Shown: in pieces, positions 26,994-36,665 of the stretch
Position numbering within the stretch: the stretch's first letter is position 1
Layout of the letters: each line of letters opens with the position of its first letter
NCBI RefSeq assembly: GCF_030408735.1
Contig: NZ_CP047204.1
Span: 2,046,001-2,110,000 of the forward strand
Reading direction: 5' to 3'
Length of the DNA stretch: 64,000 bases
From: Corynebacterium faecale
Lineage (GTDB): Bacteria; Actinomycetota; Actinomycetes; Mycobacteriales; Mycobacteriaceae
Made by a program: the position numbers and the translations under genes
Notes under the pieces: generated by a model
What the model was told of the DNA's origin: nothing
Databases searched by the model: none
What the model saw: the letters and a program-made list of their open reading frames with translations, nothing else

Positions 26994-28547
26994 ATGGCAA
27001 AGAACGCCGTTAGCACCGCAGCACCTGCCAAGGTTTCCAAGGATGCCACCATTCCGGTCCGTGGTCGTGTCGCCGACCTCAAACTGACCAAGAAACTCCC
27101 CAAGAACACCGATGCCGTCATCGTTGCTGTGTTCGCCGGTGAAGGTGGTTCCCTCGAACTCGCAGGGGGTGCCGCGCTTGACTCCATCTTCAACACCAAG
27201 CAGCAGTCCGCCATCCTCAAGCAGCTGGAGTCGATCGGCGCCAAAGGCAAAGCCAACGAGGTCACCCGCATTCCCGGTGCCGAGGACAGTGCGCCGGTTG
27301 TTGCAATCGGCCTCGGCAAGGCCGAGGAGCTTGACGACGAAAAGCTCCGTCGTGCCACAGGAACTTCAGCCCGTGCACTGAATGGTTTCGAGAACGTCGC
27401 CACCACTGTCGGTGACCTGGGCCTGGAGGCTGCTGTCACCGGTTTCGCCCTCGGCTCCTATTCCTACAAGGGCCTCCGCAAGGCTAAGGATGAGGAGAAC
27501 GGCGACGACAACGCAGATAAGCCACTGGCCATCCATTTCATGGGCGGTGACAAGGATCAGTTCGTCGCAGCCCAGGTGATCGCTGAGTCCGTGGTTCTGG
27601 CCCGCGATCTGGTCAACTCCCCTTCCTCCCACCTCTACCCAGAGTCTTACGCGGTCATCGCTGCCAATGAGGCTGCCGCTTACGGCCTGGAGACTGAGAT
27701 CCTCGATGAGAAGCAACTTCTTGCCCAGGGCTTCGGCGGCATCCTCGCGGTGGGCAACGGATCCTCCCGTAAACCACGACTACTGCGCCTGACCTGGAAG
27801 CACCGCAAGGCATCCAAGCATGTCGCCCTGGTGGGCAAGGGTGTCACCTTTGACACCGGTGGTATCTCCCTCAAGCCGGGTGCCAACATGGACAACATGA
27901 TCTCCGACATGGGTGGTTCGGCCGCAGTCATCGCCACCATCATCGCCGCTGCCCGGTTGAACCTGAAGGTCAATGTCACCGCCACCGTCCCCATGGCGGA
28001 GAACATGCCATCCGGTGATGCATTCCGACCAGGTGACGTGATCACCCACTACGGTGGCATCACCTCTGAGATCCTCAACACCGATGCTGAGGGCCGTCTG
28101 ATCCTGGCTGATGCCATGGCCCTGGCGTCGGAGGACAACCCGGATTACCTCATCGACGCCGCTACCCTCACAGGTGCACAGCTGGTTGCACTCGGAGGGC
28201 GCACCTCCGGTGTCATGGGTACAGAAGAATTCCGTGATTCGGTGGCCGCCACCGGTCGTGCCGTCGGCGAACAGGCCTGGGCCATGCCGCTGCCGGAGGA
28301 GCTTGATGAAGAGGTCAAGTCACCCGTTGCAGACCTGCGAAACGTGACCAACTCCCGCTTCGCGGGCATGTCCGCGGCAGGCCGCTACCTTCAGGAGTTC
28401 GTCGGCGAGGGCATCGAGTGGGCCCACGTCGATATTGCAGGTCCAGCATTCAACACCGCTGCCCCCTATGGCTACACCCCCAAGAGGGCAACCGGACAAC
28501 CAGTCCGCACCTTTGTTCAGGTTCTCAGCGATATCGCGGAGAACTAA
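26994..28547 (+). CDS. pepA: Leucyl aminopeptidase, M17 family
   Basis: This cytosolic two-metal aminopeptidase releases N-terminal residues from peptides. The product has 517 residues. The metal and active-site motifs are GKGVTFDTGG, ISDMGGSA and the M17 signature NTDAEGRL. The N-terminal third is a less conserved macro-like domain. GAGAGGA lies 12 bases before the ATG. It is divergent from ilvE and convergent with the hypothetical gene at 28554. Confidence 0.94.
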   Translation: MAKNAVSTAAPAKVSKDATIPVRGRVADLKLTKKLPKNTDAVIVAVFAGEGGSLELAGGAALDSIFNTKQQSAILKQLESIGAKGKANEVTRIPGAEDSAPVVAIGLGKAEELDDEKLRRATGTSARALNGFENVATTVGDLGLEAAVTGFALGSYSYKGLRKAKDEENGDDNADKPLAIHFMGGDKDQFVAAQVIAESVVLARDLVNSPSSHLYPESYAVIAANEAAAYGLETEILDEKQLLAQGFGGILAVGNGSSRKPRLLRLTWKHRKASKHVALVGKGVTFDTGGISLKPGANMDNMISDMGGSAAVIATIIAAARLNLKVNVTATVPMAENMPSGDAFRPGDVITHYGGITSEILNTDAEGRLILADAMALASEDNPDYLIDAATLTGAQLVALGGRTSGVMGTEEFRDSVAATGRAVGEQAWAMPLPEELDEEVKSPVADLRNVTNSRFAGMSAAGRYLQEFVGEGIEWAHVDIAGPAFNTAAPYGYTPKRATGQPVRTFVQVLSDIAEN

Positions 28548-28553
28548 ACTCCC

Positions 28554-28949
28554 TTAGAAGCCCGGATGCTCGCCGCGATCAAACTTCTCGCGGCGGGCTT
28601 TCTGCTCTTCACGTTTGCGGAGGATGCGCTCATACTCAATTCTTTCACGCATCCGTTGGGGGTAACCTGTCTCTTCGACGTCGTACACCGGAATGCCGAG
28701 TTTCTTGATGATCACATCGATACCCTTCGGTCCACCGATGCGGCGACGAACAAAGTTTCCTGTTTCATCAACCAAAACTACCGACATTTCATTGACCAGC
28801 GTCTCTGGCTCAACGAAGGCTTCCACAAACGGCCTGCCCCGGAGCCATTCCTGGAGGAACGCAAGGTCCTCAGGGCGGACAGTGTCCCCGGGACCGCGGG
28901 CGGGGCGAAGATTGGAACGAGGCTTTTTCCGGCCGAATAAGTTGAACAC
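28554..28949 (-). CDS. Conserved corynebacterial protein of unknown function
   Basis: From the GTG at 28949 the product has 131 residues: a basic N-terminus (VFNLFGRKKPRSNLRPARG), a middle alpha/beta segment (PETLVNEMSVVLVDETGNFVRRRIGGPKG) and a highly charged C-terminal helix rich in Arg, Glu and Lys. The start choice is set by TACAAT exactly 7 bases before the GTG, with TTGAGG 16 bases further up; this predicts a leaderless mRNA. A longer frame from 29054 would run through that promoter. It is divergent from the E2 gene. I do not recognise a family. Confidence 0.75.
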   Translation of the reverse strand: MFNLFGRKKPRSNLRPARGPGDTVRPEDLAFLQEWLRGRPFVEAFVEPETLVNEMSVVLVDETGNFVRRRIGGPKGIDVIIKKLGIPVYDVEETGYPQRMRERIEYERILRKREEQKARREKFDRGEHPGF

Positions 28950-28956
28950 GTATCCA

Positions 28957-28984
28957 ATTGTAGGGGGCAACTTCGTGGCCTCAA
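28957..28984 (-). promoter_or_regulatory. Promoter giving a leaderless mRNA at 28949
   Basis: -35 TTGAGG (28979-28984), 16-base spacer, -10 TACAAT (28957-28962), then 7 bases to GTG. Confidence 0.6.
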
Positions 28985-29076
28985 ATGACCCAAAGTCCAC
29001 ACTGGACAAACCAAGTCGGTATTCTTTGGGTATTAGTTTCCGATTTAACGACATGACTTGCGAGGAGTCTTAAATA

Positions 29077-31104
29077 ATGGCGTTCTCCGTAGAGATGCCC
29101 GAGCTGGGCGAATCAGTAACCGAAGGCACTATCACCCAGTGGCTGAAGGCTGTTGGCGACACCGTCGAGGTCGACGAGCCACTGCTCGAGGTCTCCACCG
29201 ACAAGGTCGACACCGAGATCCCTTCCCCGGTTGCTGGCGTGATCCTTGAGATCAAGGCAGAAGAGGACGACACCGTTGACGTCGGTGGCATCATCGCGAT
29301 TATCGGCGAAGAGGGCGAAGATGCCCCAGCCGCAGAGGAAGAGGAAGAGGAAGCTCCAGCAGAGGAAGCACCTGCTGAAGAGCAGGAGCCCGAGGAGGAA
29401 GAGGCTGACGCACCGGCCGCTTCCGGCGACGCCACCGACGTGGAAATGCCAGAACTTGGCGAGTCCGTTACCGAAGGCACCATCACCCAGTGGCTGAAGG
29501 CTGTTGGCGACACCGTCGAGGTCGACGAGCCACTGCTCGAGGTCTCCACCGACAAGGTCGACACCGAGATCCCTTCCCCAGTAGCAGGCACCATCGTGGA
29601 GATCCTCGCTGACGAGGACGACACCGTGGACGTCGGCGCCGTCATCGCCCGCATCGGCGATGCCAACGCAGCACCAGCTGCCAAGGAAGAAGCACCGAAG
29701 GAAGAGCCCAAGAAGGAAGAAGCCCCCAAGGCCGAAACCCCTGAGCCTAAGGAGGAAGAGGCTGACGCACCGGCCGCTTCCGGCGACGCCACCGACGTGG
29801 AAATGCCAGAACTTGGCGAGTCCGTTACCGAAGGCACCATCACCCAGTGGCTGAAGGCTGTTGGCGACACCGTCGAGGTCGACGAGCCACTGCTCGAGGT
29901 CTCCACCGACAAGGTCGACACCGAGATCCCTTCCCCAGTAGCAGGCACCATCGTGGAGATCCTCGCTGACGAGGACGACACCGTGGACGTCGGCGCCGTC
30001 ATCGCCCGCATCGGCGATGCCAACGCAGCACCAGCTGCCAAGGAAGAAGCACCGAAGGAAGAGCCCAAGAAGGAAGAAGCCCCCAAGGCCGAAACCCCTG
30101 ACGTGACCCGTGATGAGGCCAAGAAGGTCGAGGAGCCGAAGAAGGAAACTCCGAAGGCTGCTCCTTCCGCATCCGGCGACAATGTCCCGTATGTGACTCC
30201 TCTGGTTCGCAAGCTGGCTGAGAAGCACAGCGTGGATCTCAACACTGTCGAGGGCACCGGCATCGGTGGCCGTATCCGTAAGCAGGACGTCATGGCTGCC
30301 GCCTCCGGCGAGTCCGCACCTGCCAAGGACGCCGCACCGAAGTCCGCTGCATCCACCAAGTCTGTGGATCCGGAGAAGGCCAAGCTGCGTGGCACCACCC
30401 AGAAGGTCAACCGCATCCGCGAGATCACCGCGAAGAAGACCGTCGAGGCTCTGCAGATCTCCGCACAGCTGACCCAGCTGCATGAGGTTGATATGACCCG
30501 TGTGGCCGAGCTGCGCAAGAAGAGCAAGCCAGCTTTCCAGGAGAAGCACGGTCTGAACCTGACCTACCTGCCGTTCTTCGTCAAGGCAGTTGTTGAGGCC
30601 CTGGTTGCCCACCCGAACGTCAACGCGTCCTACAACGCCAAGACCAAGGAGATGACCTACCATGCCTCCGTGAACATGGCCATCGCCGTGGACACCCCTG
30701 CCGGCCTGCTTACCCCGGTCATCCACAACGCCCAGGACCTCTCCCTCCCGGAGATCGCCCAGGCCATCGTGGATCTGGCTGACCGTTCCCGCAACAACAA
30801 GCTGAAGCCGAACGATCTGTCCGGTGGCACCTTCACCATCACCAACATCGGTTCTGAGGGCGCGCTTTCTGATACCCCGATCCTGGTTCCGCCACAGGCT
30901 GGAATCCTGGGTACCGGTGCGATCGTGAAGCGTCCGGTTGTCATCACCGAGGACGGCATCGATTCCATCGCCATCCGCCAGATGGTCAACCTCCCGCTGA
31001 CCTACGACCACCAGGTTGTGGACGGCGCCGATGCCGGTCGTTTCCTGACCACCATCAAGGACCGCCTGGAGACCGCCAACTTCGAGGGCGATCTGGAGCT
31101 CTAG
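29077..31104 (+). CDS. aceF: Dihydrolipoamide acyltransferase (E2), three lipoyl domains
   Basis: This is the E2 core of pyruvate dehydrogenase, annotated sucB in C. glutamicum, where one E2 serves the mixed PDH/ODH complex. Three N-terminal lipoyl domains each carry the modified Lys in [12 protein letters not shown] (about residues 1-80, 120-200 and 239-315), joined by Ala/Glu/Pro/Lys-rich linkers. A peripheral subunit-binding domain ([16 protein letters not shown], near 370-405) and the catalytic acyltransferase domain with [11 protein letters not shown] follow. The length is 675 residues. Lipoyl domains two and three are identical at the DNA level over about 350 bp. lipB and lipA downstream make and attach its cofactor. 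Confidence 0.96.
   Translation: MAFSVEMPELGESVTEGTITQWLKAVGDTVEVDEPLLEVSTDKVDTEIPSPVAGVILEIKAEEDDTVDVGGIIAIIGEEGEDAPAAEEEEEEAPAEEAPAEEQEPEEEEADAPAASGDATDVEMPELGESVTEGTITQWLKAVGDTVEVDEPLLEVSTDKVDTEIPSPVAGTIVEILADEDDTVDVGAVIARIGDANAAPAAKEEAPKEEPKKEEAPKAETPEPKEEEADAPAASGDATDVEMPELGESVTEGTITQWLKAVGDTVEVDEPLLEVSTDKVDTEIPSPVAGTIVEILADEDDTVDVGAVIARIGDANAAPAAKEEAPKEEPKKEEAPKAETPDVTRDEAKKVEEPKKETPKAAPSASGDNVPYVTPLVRKLAEKHSVDLNTVEGTGIGGRIRKQDVMAAASGESAPAKDAAPKSAASTKSVDPEKAKLRGTTQKVNRIREITAKKTVEALQISAQLTQLHEVDMTRVAELRKKSKPAFQEKHGLNLTYLPFFVKAVVEALVAHPNVNASYNAKTKEMTYHASVNMAIAVDTPAGLLTPVIHNAQDLSLPEIAQAIVDLADRSRNNKLKPNDLSGGTFTITNIGSEGALSDTPILVPPQAGILGTGAIVKRPVVITEDGIDSIAIRQMVNLPLTYDHQVVDGADAGRFLTTIKDRLETANFEGDLEL
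29392..30099. repeat. Two tandem 357-bp repeats inside the E2 gene
   Basis: Lipoyl domain 2 with its linker and lipoyl domain 3 with its linker appear identical base for base over about 350 bp at a period of 357 bp (119 codons). Lipoyl domain 1 differs at many silent and some coding positions. Confidence 0.92.
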
Positions 31105-31133
31105 TCTCCCACCAGCACGTCACACGCTGATTC

Positions 31134-31169
31134 AAAAGAACCGCTGGCCTGATGGCCAGCGGTTCTTTT
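31134..31169 (+). terminator. Terminator of the E2 gene
   Basis: A perfect 16-bp inverted repeat AAAAGAACCGCTGGCC/GGCCAGCGGTTCTTTT with loop TGAT. The flanking A and T runs would allow it to work in both directions. Confidence 0.92.
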
Positions 31170-31208
31170 GATGTCTGATCACCTTCACCGGGTAGTGTGG
31201 AATCCATC

Positions 31209-31964
31209 ATGACTGCACCACGTGACCCTTTCTTCCCTGCTGATCGGTCCATCAGGGCCTCCGATTCCCCCATCGAGATTCAGCACCTCGGAACCATCGA
31301 TTATCAGAAGGCCTGGGACATCCAGGCACAGCTCGCCGGGAAGCGGGCCCGCGATGAGATCAATGATCAGATCCTGGTTCTGGAACACCCCTCCGTTTAC
31401 ACCGCTGGAAAGCGAACCCAGCCGGAGGATCGGCCAACCAACGGACTCCCCGTCATTGATGTGGACCGTGGCGGGAGGATCACGTGGCACGGACCCGGTC
31501 AGTTAGTCATGTACCCCATCATCAAGCTGGCTGAGCCCATCGATGTGGTGGATTATGTCCGACGGCTGGAGGAGGCGCTCATCCAGGTGGTCCGTCAGTT
31601 CGGCATCCCCGATGCCGGACGGGTGGATGGACGTTCCGGTGTGTGGGTTCCCGCCCATGATGGTTCGGACGATTCCAAGATCGCCGCCTTGGGAATCCGC
31701 GTCACGCGCGGGGTGACCATGCATGGTCTGGCGTTGAACTGCGACAACACCCTGGAGTTCTATGAGCACATCGTGGCCTGTGGGATCGAGGATGCAGGTC
31801 TGACCACACTCTCGCGGGAACTCGACCGGGAGGTCACCACTGCGGAACCCATCCAACCGCTGATTGATGCCCTGGATGATGCCCTGGCGGGTCGTCTGAT
31901 CGTGGCGGATCACAGCTTCGCCACCGCCCCCGACCCCACCAGGGTGCAGCCTAAACGGGGGTAG
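31209..31964 (+). CDS. lipB: Octanoyl-ACP:protein octanoyltransferase LipB
   Basis: It transfers octanoate from acyl carrier protein to lipoyl-domain lysines, giving the substrate for LipA. From the ATG at 31209 the product has 251 residues. Active-site regions are [17 protein letters not shown], the Lys in [10 protein letters not shown] and the catalytic Cys in [17 protein letters not shown] at 31197 is an upstream alternative. It follows the E2 terminator and precedes lipA, so it may have its own promoter (TAGTGT lies about 10 bases before the ATG). Confidence 0.95.
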   Translation: MTAPRDPFFPADRSIRASDSPIEIQHLGTIDYQKAWDIQAQLAGKRARDEINDQILVLEHPSVYTAGKRTQPEDRPTNGLPVIDVDRGGRITWHGPGQLVMYPIIKLAEPIDVVDYVRRLEEALIQVVRQFGIPDAGRVDGRSGVWVPAHDGSDDSKIAALGIRVTRGVTMHGLALNCDNTLEFYEHIVACGIEDAGLTTLSRELDREVTTAEPIQPLIDALDDALAGRLIVADHSFATAPDPTRVQPKRG

Positions 31965-32080
31965 CCGGGGGAATTCCCGGGCATCGTCCCAACGTTGAAC
32001 CTATTTAAACCCCATGGTGACCGTGGTGCCTACCAGTGCCAGCGCCACCATCCTGAATTATTAACCGATATTGAAAGATG

Positions 32081-32086
32081 TAAGGT
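32081..32086 (+). promoter_or_regulatory. -10 element for leaderless lipA mRNA
   Basis: TGTAAGGT matches the extended -10 pattern and sits 7 bases before the GTG start. Confidence 0.45.
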
Positions 32087-32093
32087 TGCTTCT

Positions 32094-33140
32094 GTGACTA
32101 TCGCACCTGAAGGACGTCGACTGCTCCGCGTCGAGGCCAGGAACTCGGAAACCCCGATTGAGACCAAGCCCCGTTGGATCAGGAACCAGGTCAAGAACGG
32201 CCCTGAGTACCAAGACATGAAGGAGCGGGTCGCCAGCTCCTCACTTCACACGGTGTGTCAGGAAGCCGGTTGCCCCAATATCCATGAGTGCTGGGAGTCG
32301 CGTGAGGCCACCTTCCTCATCGGTGGTGCCAACTGCTCCCGTCGTTGCGATTTCTGCATGATCAACTCCGCCCGTCCGGAGCCGCTGGACCGTGGTGAGC
32401 CGCTGCGCGTGGCTGAGTCTGTCCGTGAAATGCGTCTGAACTACTCCACCATCACCGGTGTCACCCGCGATGACCTGCCTGATGAGGGAGCCTGGCTCTA
32501 CTCCGAGGTTGTCCGCAAGATCCACGAGCTGAACCCGAACACGGGTGTGGAGAACCTGGTCCCGGACTTTTCCGGCAAGAAGGATCTTCTGCAGGAGGTC
32601 TTCGAATCCCGTCCTGAGGTGTTTGCCCACAACCTGGAGACCGTGCCCCGCATCTTCAAGCGCATCCGCCCGGCGTTCCGCTACGATCGCTCACTCGATG
32701 TCATCCGTCAGGCACGGGACTTCGGTCTGGTCACCAAGTCCAACCTGATCCTGGGCATGGGCGAGACCCGCGAGGAGATTTCCGAGGCGCTGCGTGATCT
32801 GCACTCTGCCGGAACCGACATCATCACCATCACCCAGTACCTGCGCCCGGGTCCCCTGTTCCATCCCATTGAGCGTTGGGTCAAGCCTGAGGAGTTCGTC
32901 GAGCTGTCTGAGGAGGCCTATGATCTTGGTTTCGCCGCAGTCATGTCTGGGCCACTGGTCCGCTCGTCCTACCGCGCCGGCAAGCTCTACGCCCAGGCCC
33001 TGAAGTTCCGTGGTGAGGTCCTCCCGGAGAATCTCTCCCACCTTGCTGAAACGACGGAAGGCCCCACCACCCAGGAAGCGTCCTCCCTGCTGGAGCGTTA
33101 CGGCGCCTCCACGGACGTTCCGGTGGTCTCACGCAACTAA
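32094..33140 (+). CDS. lipA: Lipoyl synthase LipA
   Basis: This radical-SAM enzyme inserts two sulfurs into protein-bound octanoyl groups. It has the auxiliary-cluster cysteines in [12 protein letters not shown] and the radical-SAM CX3CX2C in CSRRCDFC. The C-terminal [10 protein letters not shown] matches the conserved RSSY motif. The GTG at 32094 gives 348 residues and the conserved [17 protein letters not shown] start. TAAGGT, part of TGTAAGGTTG, lies exactly 7 bases before the GTG, so a leaderless mRNA is likely and the longer frame from 31995 is rejected. Confidence 0.96.
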   Translation: MTIAPEGRRLLRVEARNSETPIETKPRWIRNQVKNGPEYQDMKERVASSSLHTVCQEAGCPNIHECWESREATFLIGGANCSRRCDFCMINSARPEPLDRGEPLRVAESVREMRLNYSTITGVTRDDLPDEGAWLYSEVVRKIHELNPNTGVENLVPDFSGKKDLLQEVFESRPEVFAHNLETVPRIFKRIRPAFRYDRSLDVIRQARDFGLVTKSNLILGMGETREEISEALRDLHSAGTDIITITQYLRPGPLFHPIERWVKPEEFVELSEEAYDLGFAAVMSGPLVRSSYRAGKLYAQALKFRGEVLPENLSHLAETTEGPTTQEASSLLERYGASTDVPVVSRN

Positions 33141-33274
33141 TTCTCTGGTTGTTCGGCGCTCCCCTCTCCCCACAACGGAGAAGGGAGCGTTTCCCATTCC
33201 GGGGTTATCGCTCCCAGCCACACCTCCCAGGTGGGTTGGCGTGTCCCTGTTTTCGCAAGCCCGATTCCATCACC

Positions 33275-33280
33275 TATTGT
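33275..33280 (+). promoter_or_regulatory. -10 element for leaderless DUF4191 mRNA
   Basis: TATTGT, then 7 bases, then ATG. The AAGG in between is too close to the start to act as a Shine-Dalgarno. Confidence 0.45.
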
Positions 33281-33287
33281 TAAGGGC

Positions 33288-34070
33288 ATGGCAGACGCGA
33301 AGAAGCAGGCGGCCAAGGCCGCCAAAAAAGAAGTATCAGCAGCAAAGAGGGCCCGTCGTAAGGAAACCCGCTCACAGATGTGGCAGGTCTTCAACATGCA
33401 GCGCAAGCAGGATAAGGCTCTTATCCCGCTGATGCTGCTGGCGATCCTGGGTATCCCTCTGATCCTCTTCCTCCTCGGCATGATCTGGGGTGGCCAGTGG
33501 TGGATGCTCCCGGTGGGCATTGTCGCCGGTATCGTCGCAGCGATGTTCATCTTCACCCGCCGGGTGGAACGGGATGTGTACAAGCGCGCTGAGGATCAGG
33601 CCGGTGCCGCAGGCTGGGCTGTGGAGAACCTCCGTTCGGGTGTTGGCATGACCTGGCGTACCAAGACAGCTGTTGCGGTCACCACCCAGATGGATGCTGT
33701 ACACCGCGTCATCGGTCTGGCCGGTGTGGTCCTGGTCGGTGAGGGTGCGTCCCACCGTCTGAAGCCGTTGATGGCGCAGCAGCGCAAACGTCTCAACCGT
33801 GTCGCACCGGGTGTGCCGGTCTATGAGATCATCACAGGTACCGGTGAGGGGGAAACTCCGATCGCGAAGCTGCAGCGGGAACTGGTGAAGCTGCCCCGCA
33901 ACTACAAGAAGAACGAAGTGGCATCCCTGGCGGCACGCATCGAAGCCATGGATAACCTCGGTAACACCCCGGGTGCTGCCCTGCCGAAGGGGCCGCTACC
34001 CAAGGGTGCCAGCATGTCCGGTATGAACCGTCGCGCACGTCGTCAGGCTGAGCGCAAGGGCGAGCAGTAG
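33288..34070 (+). CDS. DUF4191 membrane protein
   Basis: A conserved actinobacterial protein that usually follows lipA; function unknown. From the ATG at 33288 it has 260 residues: a Lys/Ala-rich cytoplasmic N-terminus (MADAKKQAAKAAKKEVSAAKRARRKE), two membrane helices (LIPLMLLAILGIPLILFLLGMI, WWMLPVGIVAGIVAAMFIF) and a soluble C-terminal domain ending in a basic tail. TATTGT lies exactly 7 bases before the ATG, suggesting a leaderless mRNA. The longer frame from 33231 is rejected. Confidence 0.85.
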   Translation: MADAKKQAAKAAKKEVSAAKRARRKETRSQMWQVFNMQRKQDKALIPLMLLAILGIPLILFLLGMIWGGQWWMLPVGIVAGIVAAMFIFTRRVERDVYKRAEDQAGAAGWAVENLRSGVGMTWRTKTAVAVTTQMDAVHRVIGLAGVVLVGEGASHRLKPLMAQQRKRLNRVAPGVPVYEIITGTGEGETPIAKLQRELVKLPRNYKKNEVASLAARIEAMDNLGNTPGAALPKGPLPKGASMSGMNRRARRQAERKGEQ

Positions 34071-34200
34071 GGCTACCACCCTCCGCGTCATCGCCTGGTT
34101 TCATGGGGCGCACCCTCCATCGTGGGGGGTGCGTCCCATGTTGTTTTATCAGACCTGCGATCGGGCGAAATAATGCCGCTGACATGCGATCATTGATGCC

Positions 34201-35829
34201 GTGAGCTTATTTGTAGAAAACCAACTATTGGCTTTGGTCGCAATCATGGGCATCGGACTCCTGCTCGGCAGAATCAAAATTTTCGGGTTTCGCCTCGGGG
34301 TGGCTGCGGTGCTGTTCGTCGGTCTGGCCTTTTCCACGATTGAACCGGACATCACTGTTCCGCCGTTGATCTATGTGGTCGGGTTGGCGTTGTTCGTGTA
34401 CACAATCGGCCTGGAGTCCGGTTCAGAATTCTTCAAGTCGCTGAGGTCCACGGGGCTGCGCAATAACGGCCTGGCGCTCGGGGCGATCGTGGCCACCACG
34501 ACGTTGGCATGGCTGCTCATCAAACTCTTCGACTTCGAAGCGGCAACGGGCGCCGGCATGCTCACCGGTGCATTGACCAACACTCCGGCCATGGCCGCGG
34601 TGGTCGATGCCCTACCGGCGCTTATCCACGCCGATACAGGCGAAACCTCTCGTATCCTCGAACTTCCTGTTGTCGCCTATTCCCTGACCTATCCCCTGGG
34701 CGTACTGGTGGTCATCCTCGCCATCGCCATCGTCGGCGGCATCTTCAAGGTCAATCATCAAAAGGAAGCAGAGGATGCGGGTGTGGCTGTTCAGGAGCTC
34801 TATGGACGACGCATCCGGGTGACCCGTGATGATCTCCCCGCCATCAACAACATCCCGGAGCTGCTCCGCCTGGAGGTGATCGTCTCACGTGTGGAACGGG
34901 ACGGCGAGGATGAGCAGTTCATCCCTGAGGAGGGTGACCGCACCCGCCGGGGCGATATCCTGACGGTTGTGGGCACCGCCCAGGAACTGGATCGGGCGAT
35001 ATCCCACATCGGCGAGTTTGCCAACGGTGACCCCTATAGTGATGTGGATCTGGATTATCGGCGTATCTTCGTATCCGATGAATCCATGGTGGGGGTGCCG
35101 CTGGATAAGCTTCGTCACCGGATGCGCGGCATGTTGGTCACCCGCATCAGGCGTGGTGATGCCGACCTGGTTGCCCATCCTGAGATGACCCTGCAGCTGG
35201 GCGACCGGGTACGCGTGGTAGCTCCCACCGGGAGGATTGATGAAGCCACCCATATCTTCGGTGATTCCTACCGGCGCCTGGCTGATTTCAATCTCATCCC
35301 GCTGGTGGTGGGTCTGGCGCTCGGTGTGCTGGTGGGAATGGTCGAGTTCCCGCTTCCCGGTGGCAGTGCATTGTCCCTGGGCAACGCAGGTGGCCCCCTC
35401 CTGGTGGCGTTGCTGCTGGGAGCACTCAGTCGCACCGGAAAGGTGGTGTGGCAAATCCCCTACAGTGCGAACCTGGCTCTGCGACAGCTGGGGATCACCC
35501 TGTTCCTGGCTGCAATCGGTACCACCGCCGGAGCGGGTTTCCGCTCCGCACTCGGCGATCCGGAATCCCTGCTCATCATCGGGGCGGGTGCACTGCTCAC
35601 ACTGTTCATGTCAGTGGTGGTGCTGTTGGTCGGCTACAAAATCATGCGCATCCCCTTCGGGGAGACCGCGGGTATCCTCGCGGGAACCCAGACGCACCCG
35701 GCTGTGTTGAGTTATGTTTCGGAAACTACCCGGAATGAACTTCCCGCCATGGGTTATACATCGGTATATCCACTGGCCATGGTGGCCAAGATCATCGCAG
35801 CCCAGGTACTGCTGTTTCTTCTCGTATAG
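34201..35829 (+). CDS. sucE: AAEx-family transporter SucE, succinate exporter type
   Basis: A member of the aspartate:alanine exchanger family with two membrane blocks (each about five helices) flanking two TrkA-C-like soluble domains (about residues 195-275 and 280-350). GTTAGAGFRSALG and GILAGTQTHPAVLSY lie in the second block and are the family's re-entrant-type motifs. The C. glutamicum protein at this position was described as a succinate exporter active under oxygen limitation. The product has 542 residues. The GTG start has no obvious Shine-Dalgarno. Confidence 0.88.
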   Translation: MSLFVENQLLALVAIMGIGLLLGRIKIFGFRLGVAAVLFVGLAFSTIEPDITVPPLIYVVGLALFVYTIGLESGSEFFKSLRSTGLRNNGLALGAIVATTTLAWLLIKLFDFEAATGAGMLTGALTNTPAMAAVVDALPALIHADTGETSRILELPVVAYSLTYPLGVLVVILAIAIVGGIFKVNHQKEAEDAGVAVQELYGRRIRVTRDDLPAINNIPELLRLEVIVSRVERDGEDEQFIPEEGDRTRRGDILTVVGTAQELDRAISHIGEFANGDPYSDVDLDYRRIFVSDESMVGVPLDKLRHRMRGMLVTRIRRGDADLVAHPEMTLQLGDRVRVVAPTGRIDEATHIFGDSYRRLADFNLIPLVVGLALGVLVGMVEFPLPGGSALSLGNAGGPLLVALLLGALSRTGKVVWQIPYSANLALRQLGITLFLAAIGTTAGAGFRSALGDPESLLIIGAGALLTLFMSVVVLLVGYKIMRIPFGETAGILAGTQTHPAVLSYVSETTRNELPAMGYTSVYPLAMVAKIIAAQVLLFLLV

Positions 35830-35875
35830 ATCTGCCTGCCACGGGGGGGTGTGGTTAGGCGTCGATAAGCGGTTT

Positions 35876-36349
35876 TTAACCGCGGATGATCGCGGTGCCC
35901 GTGGCCTTATCGTGGAGGCCGCGTCCGTCCGTATCCACCATGGCTGCGGGCAGGATGAAGATGGTGAGCACCGAACGCGCCAGGGCACGCCACCAGCCCA
36001 CGCGGTCCACGGCATCCACGCGGGCGATACCCATGCCGAGCATCGCGTGGCCGGGGGTGCGGGCGAAGAACCAGCCGCTCAGCCAACCCATCACCACGAA
36101 GATGATGAGGGTGGAGGTGGCTACATCACCGAGGAAATCGGTGAAGTTGGTGAGCACGATGGCAAGGATCCAGGAGACACCCCAGTCGATGCACACACCA
36201 CCGATTCTGCGCGCGACAGAGACCAGGGATCCTTTCCCCTTTTCGGGGAGGCCGAGTTTTTCACCGGGCCACCGTCCGGGTGCATCGGGATCATCATAAT
36301 CCGCCGGAATCTCGGGACCATCGAGCCAGCTTCTTCTCGGTTTCGCCAT
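35876..36349 (-). CDS. RDD-family membrane protein
   Basis: This 157-residue protein starts at the ATG at 36349 (MAKPRRSWLDGPEIPADYDDPDAP). It has a Pro/Asp-rich N-terminus, then the RDD pattern with Arg and Asp in RRIGGVCIDWG, a middle helix (LIIFVVMGWLSGWFF) and RTPGHAMLGMGIARVD before a third hydrophobic segment. RDD proteins are small membrane proteins; some act in ion transport, most are uncharacterised. TAGATT lies exactly 7 bases before the ATG, predicting a leaderless mRNA. It is divergent from glnA. Confidence 0.85.
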   Translation of the reverse strand: MAKPRRSWLDGPEIPADYDDPDAPGRWPGEKLGLPEKGKGSLVSVARRIGGVCIDWGVSWILAIVLTNFTDFLGDVATSTLIIFVVMGWLSGWFFARTPGHAMLGMGIARVDAVDRVGWWRALARSVLTIFILPAAMVDTDGRGLHDKATGTAIIRG

Positions 36350-36356
36350 GCTATTC

Positions 36357-36362
36357 AATCTA
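36357..36362 (-). promoter_or_regulatory. -10 element for leaderless RDD-protein mRNA
   Basis: TAGATT fits the TANANT consensus and lies 7 bases before the ATG at 36349. Confidence 0.5.
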
Positions 36363-36520
36363 TCCAACGGAACGACAAACAGGAAACGCATCGTGGGGGA
36401 AACGGGATAATGCGACGCATCCCACCACTGACTGGAGGTAGGGGGAAGGGATGGTTCTCTCGATGCCGGCTCGCTCAGATTGAGCTTGTATACGATGGTC
36501 AGCGAAGGTTCTCAAAAAAG

Positions 36521-36552
36521 TTTTGATAGATCGACAGATAATGCCCTATACT
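36521..36552 (+). promoter_or_regulatory. glnA promoter with AmtR-like operator
   Basis: TTGATA (36523-36528), 18 bases, TATACT (36547-36552). The -35 lies within TTTTGATAGATCGACAGATA, close to the AmtR consensus TTTCTAT-N6-ATAG-AA. AmtR, the nitrogen repressor of corynebacteria, would block polymerase here when nitrogen is plentiful. The match has two or three deviations in the half-sites. Confidence 0.6.
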
Positions 36553-36665
36553 GGTTTCTGTCACAAGGACGACGTTTGCAGTTGAGTCTACTAAGCCAGA
36601 CCAGATGCACGTCAGCTTGCCCGGCGCGCAGATATCCAGACCGCCCATGTCAATGAGGAGTTACC

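Noticed and set aside
29070..30527. Long minus-strand Ser/Thr-rich frame of 485 residues, and a 632-residue frame at 29113-31011
   Set aside because: Both are antisense shadows of the E2 gene. Their repeats only mirror the duplicated lipoyl domains; no start signal or family.
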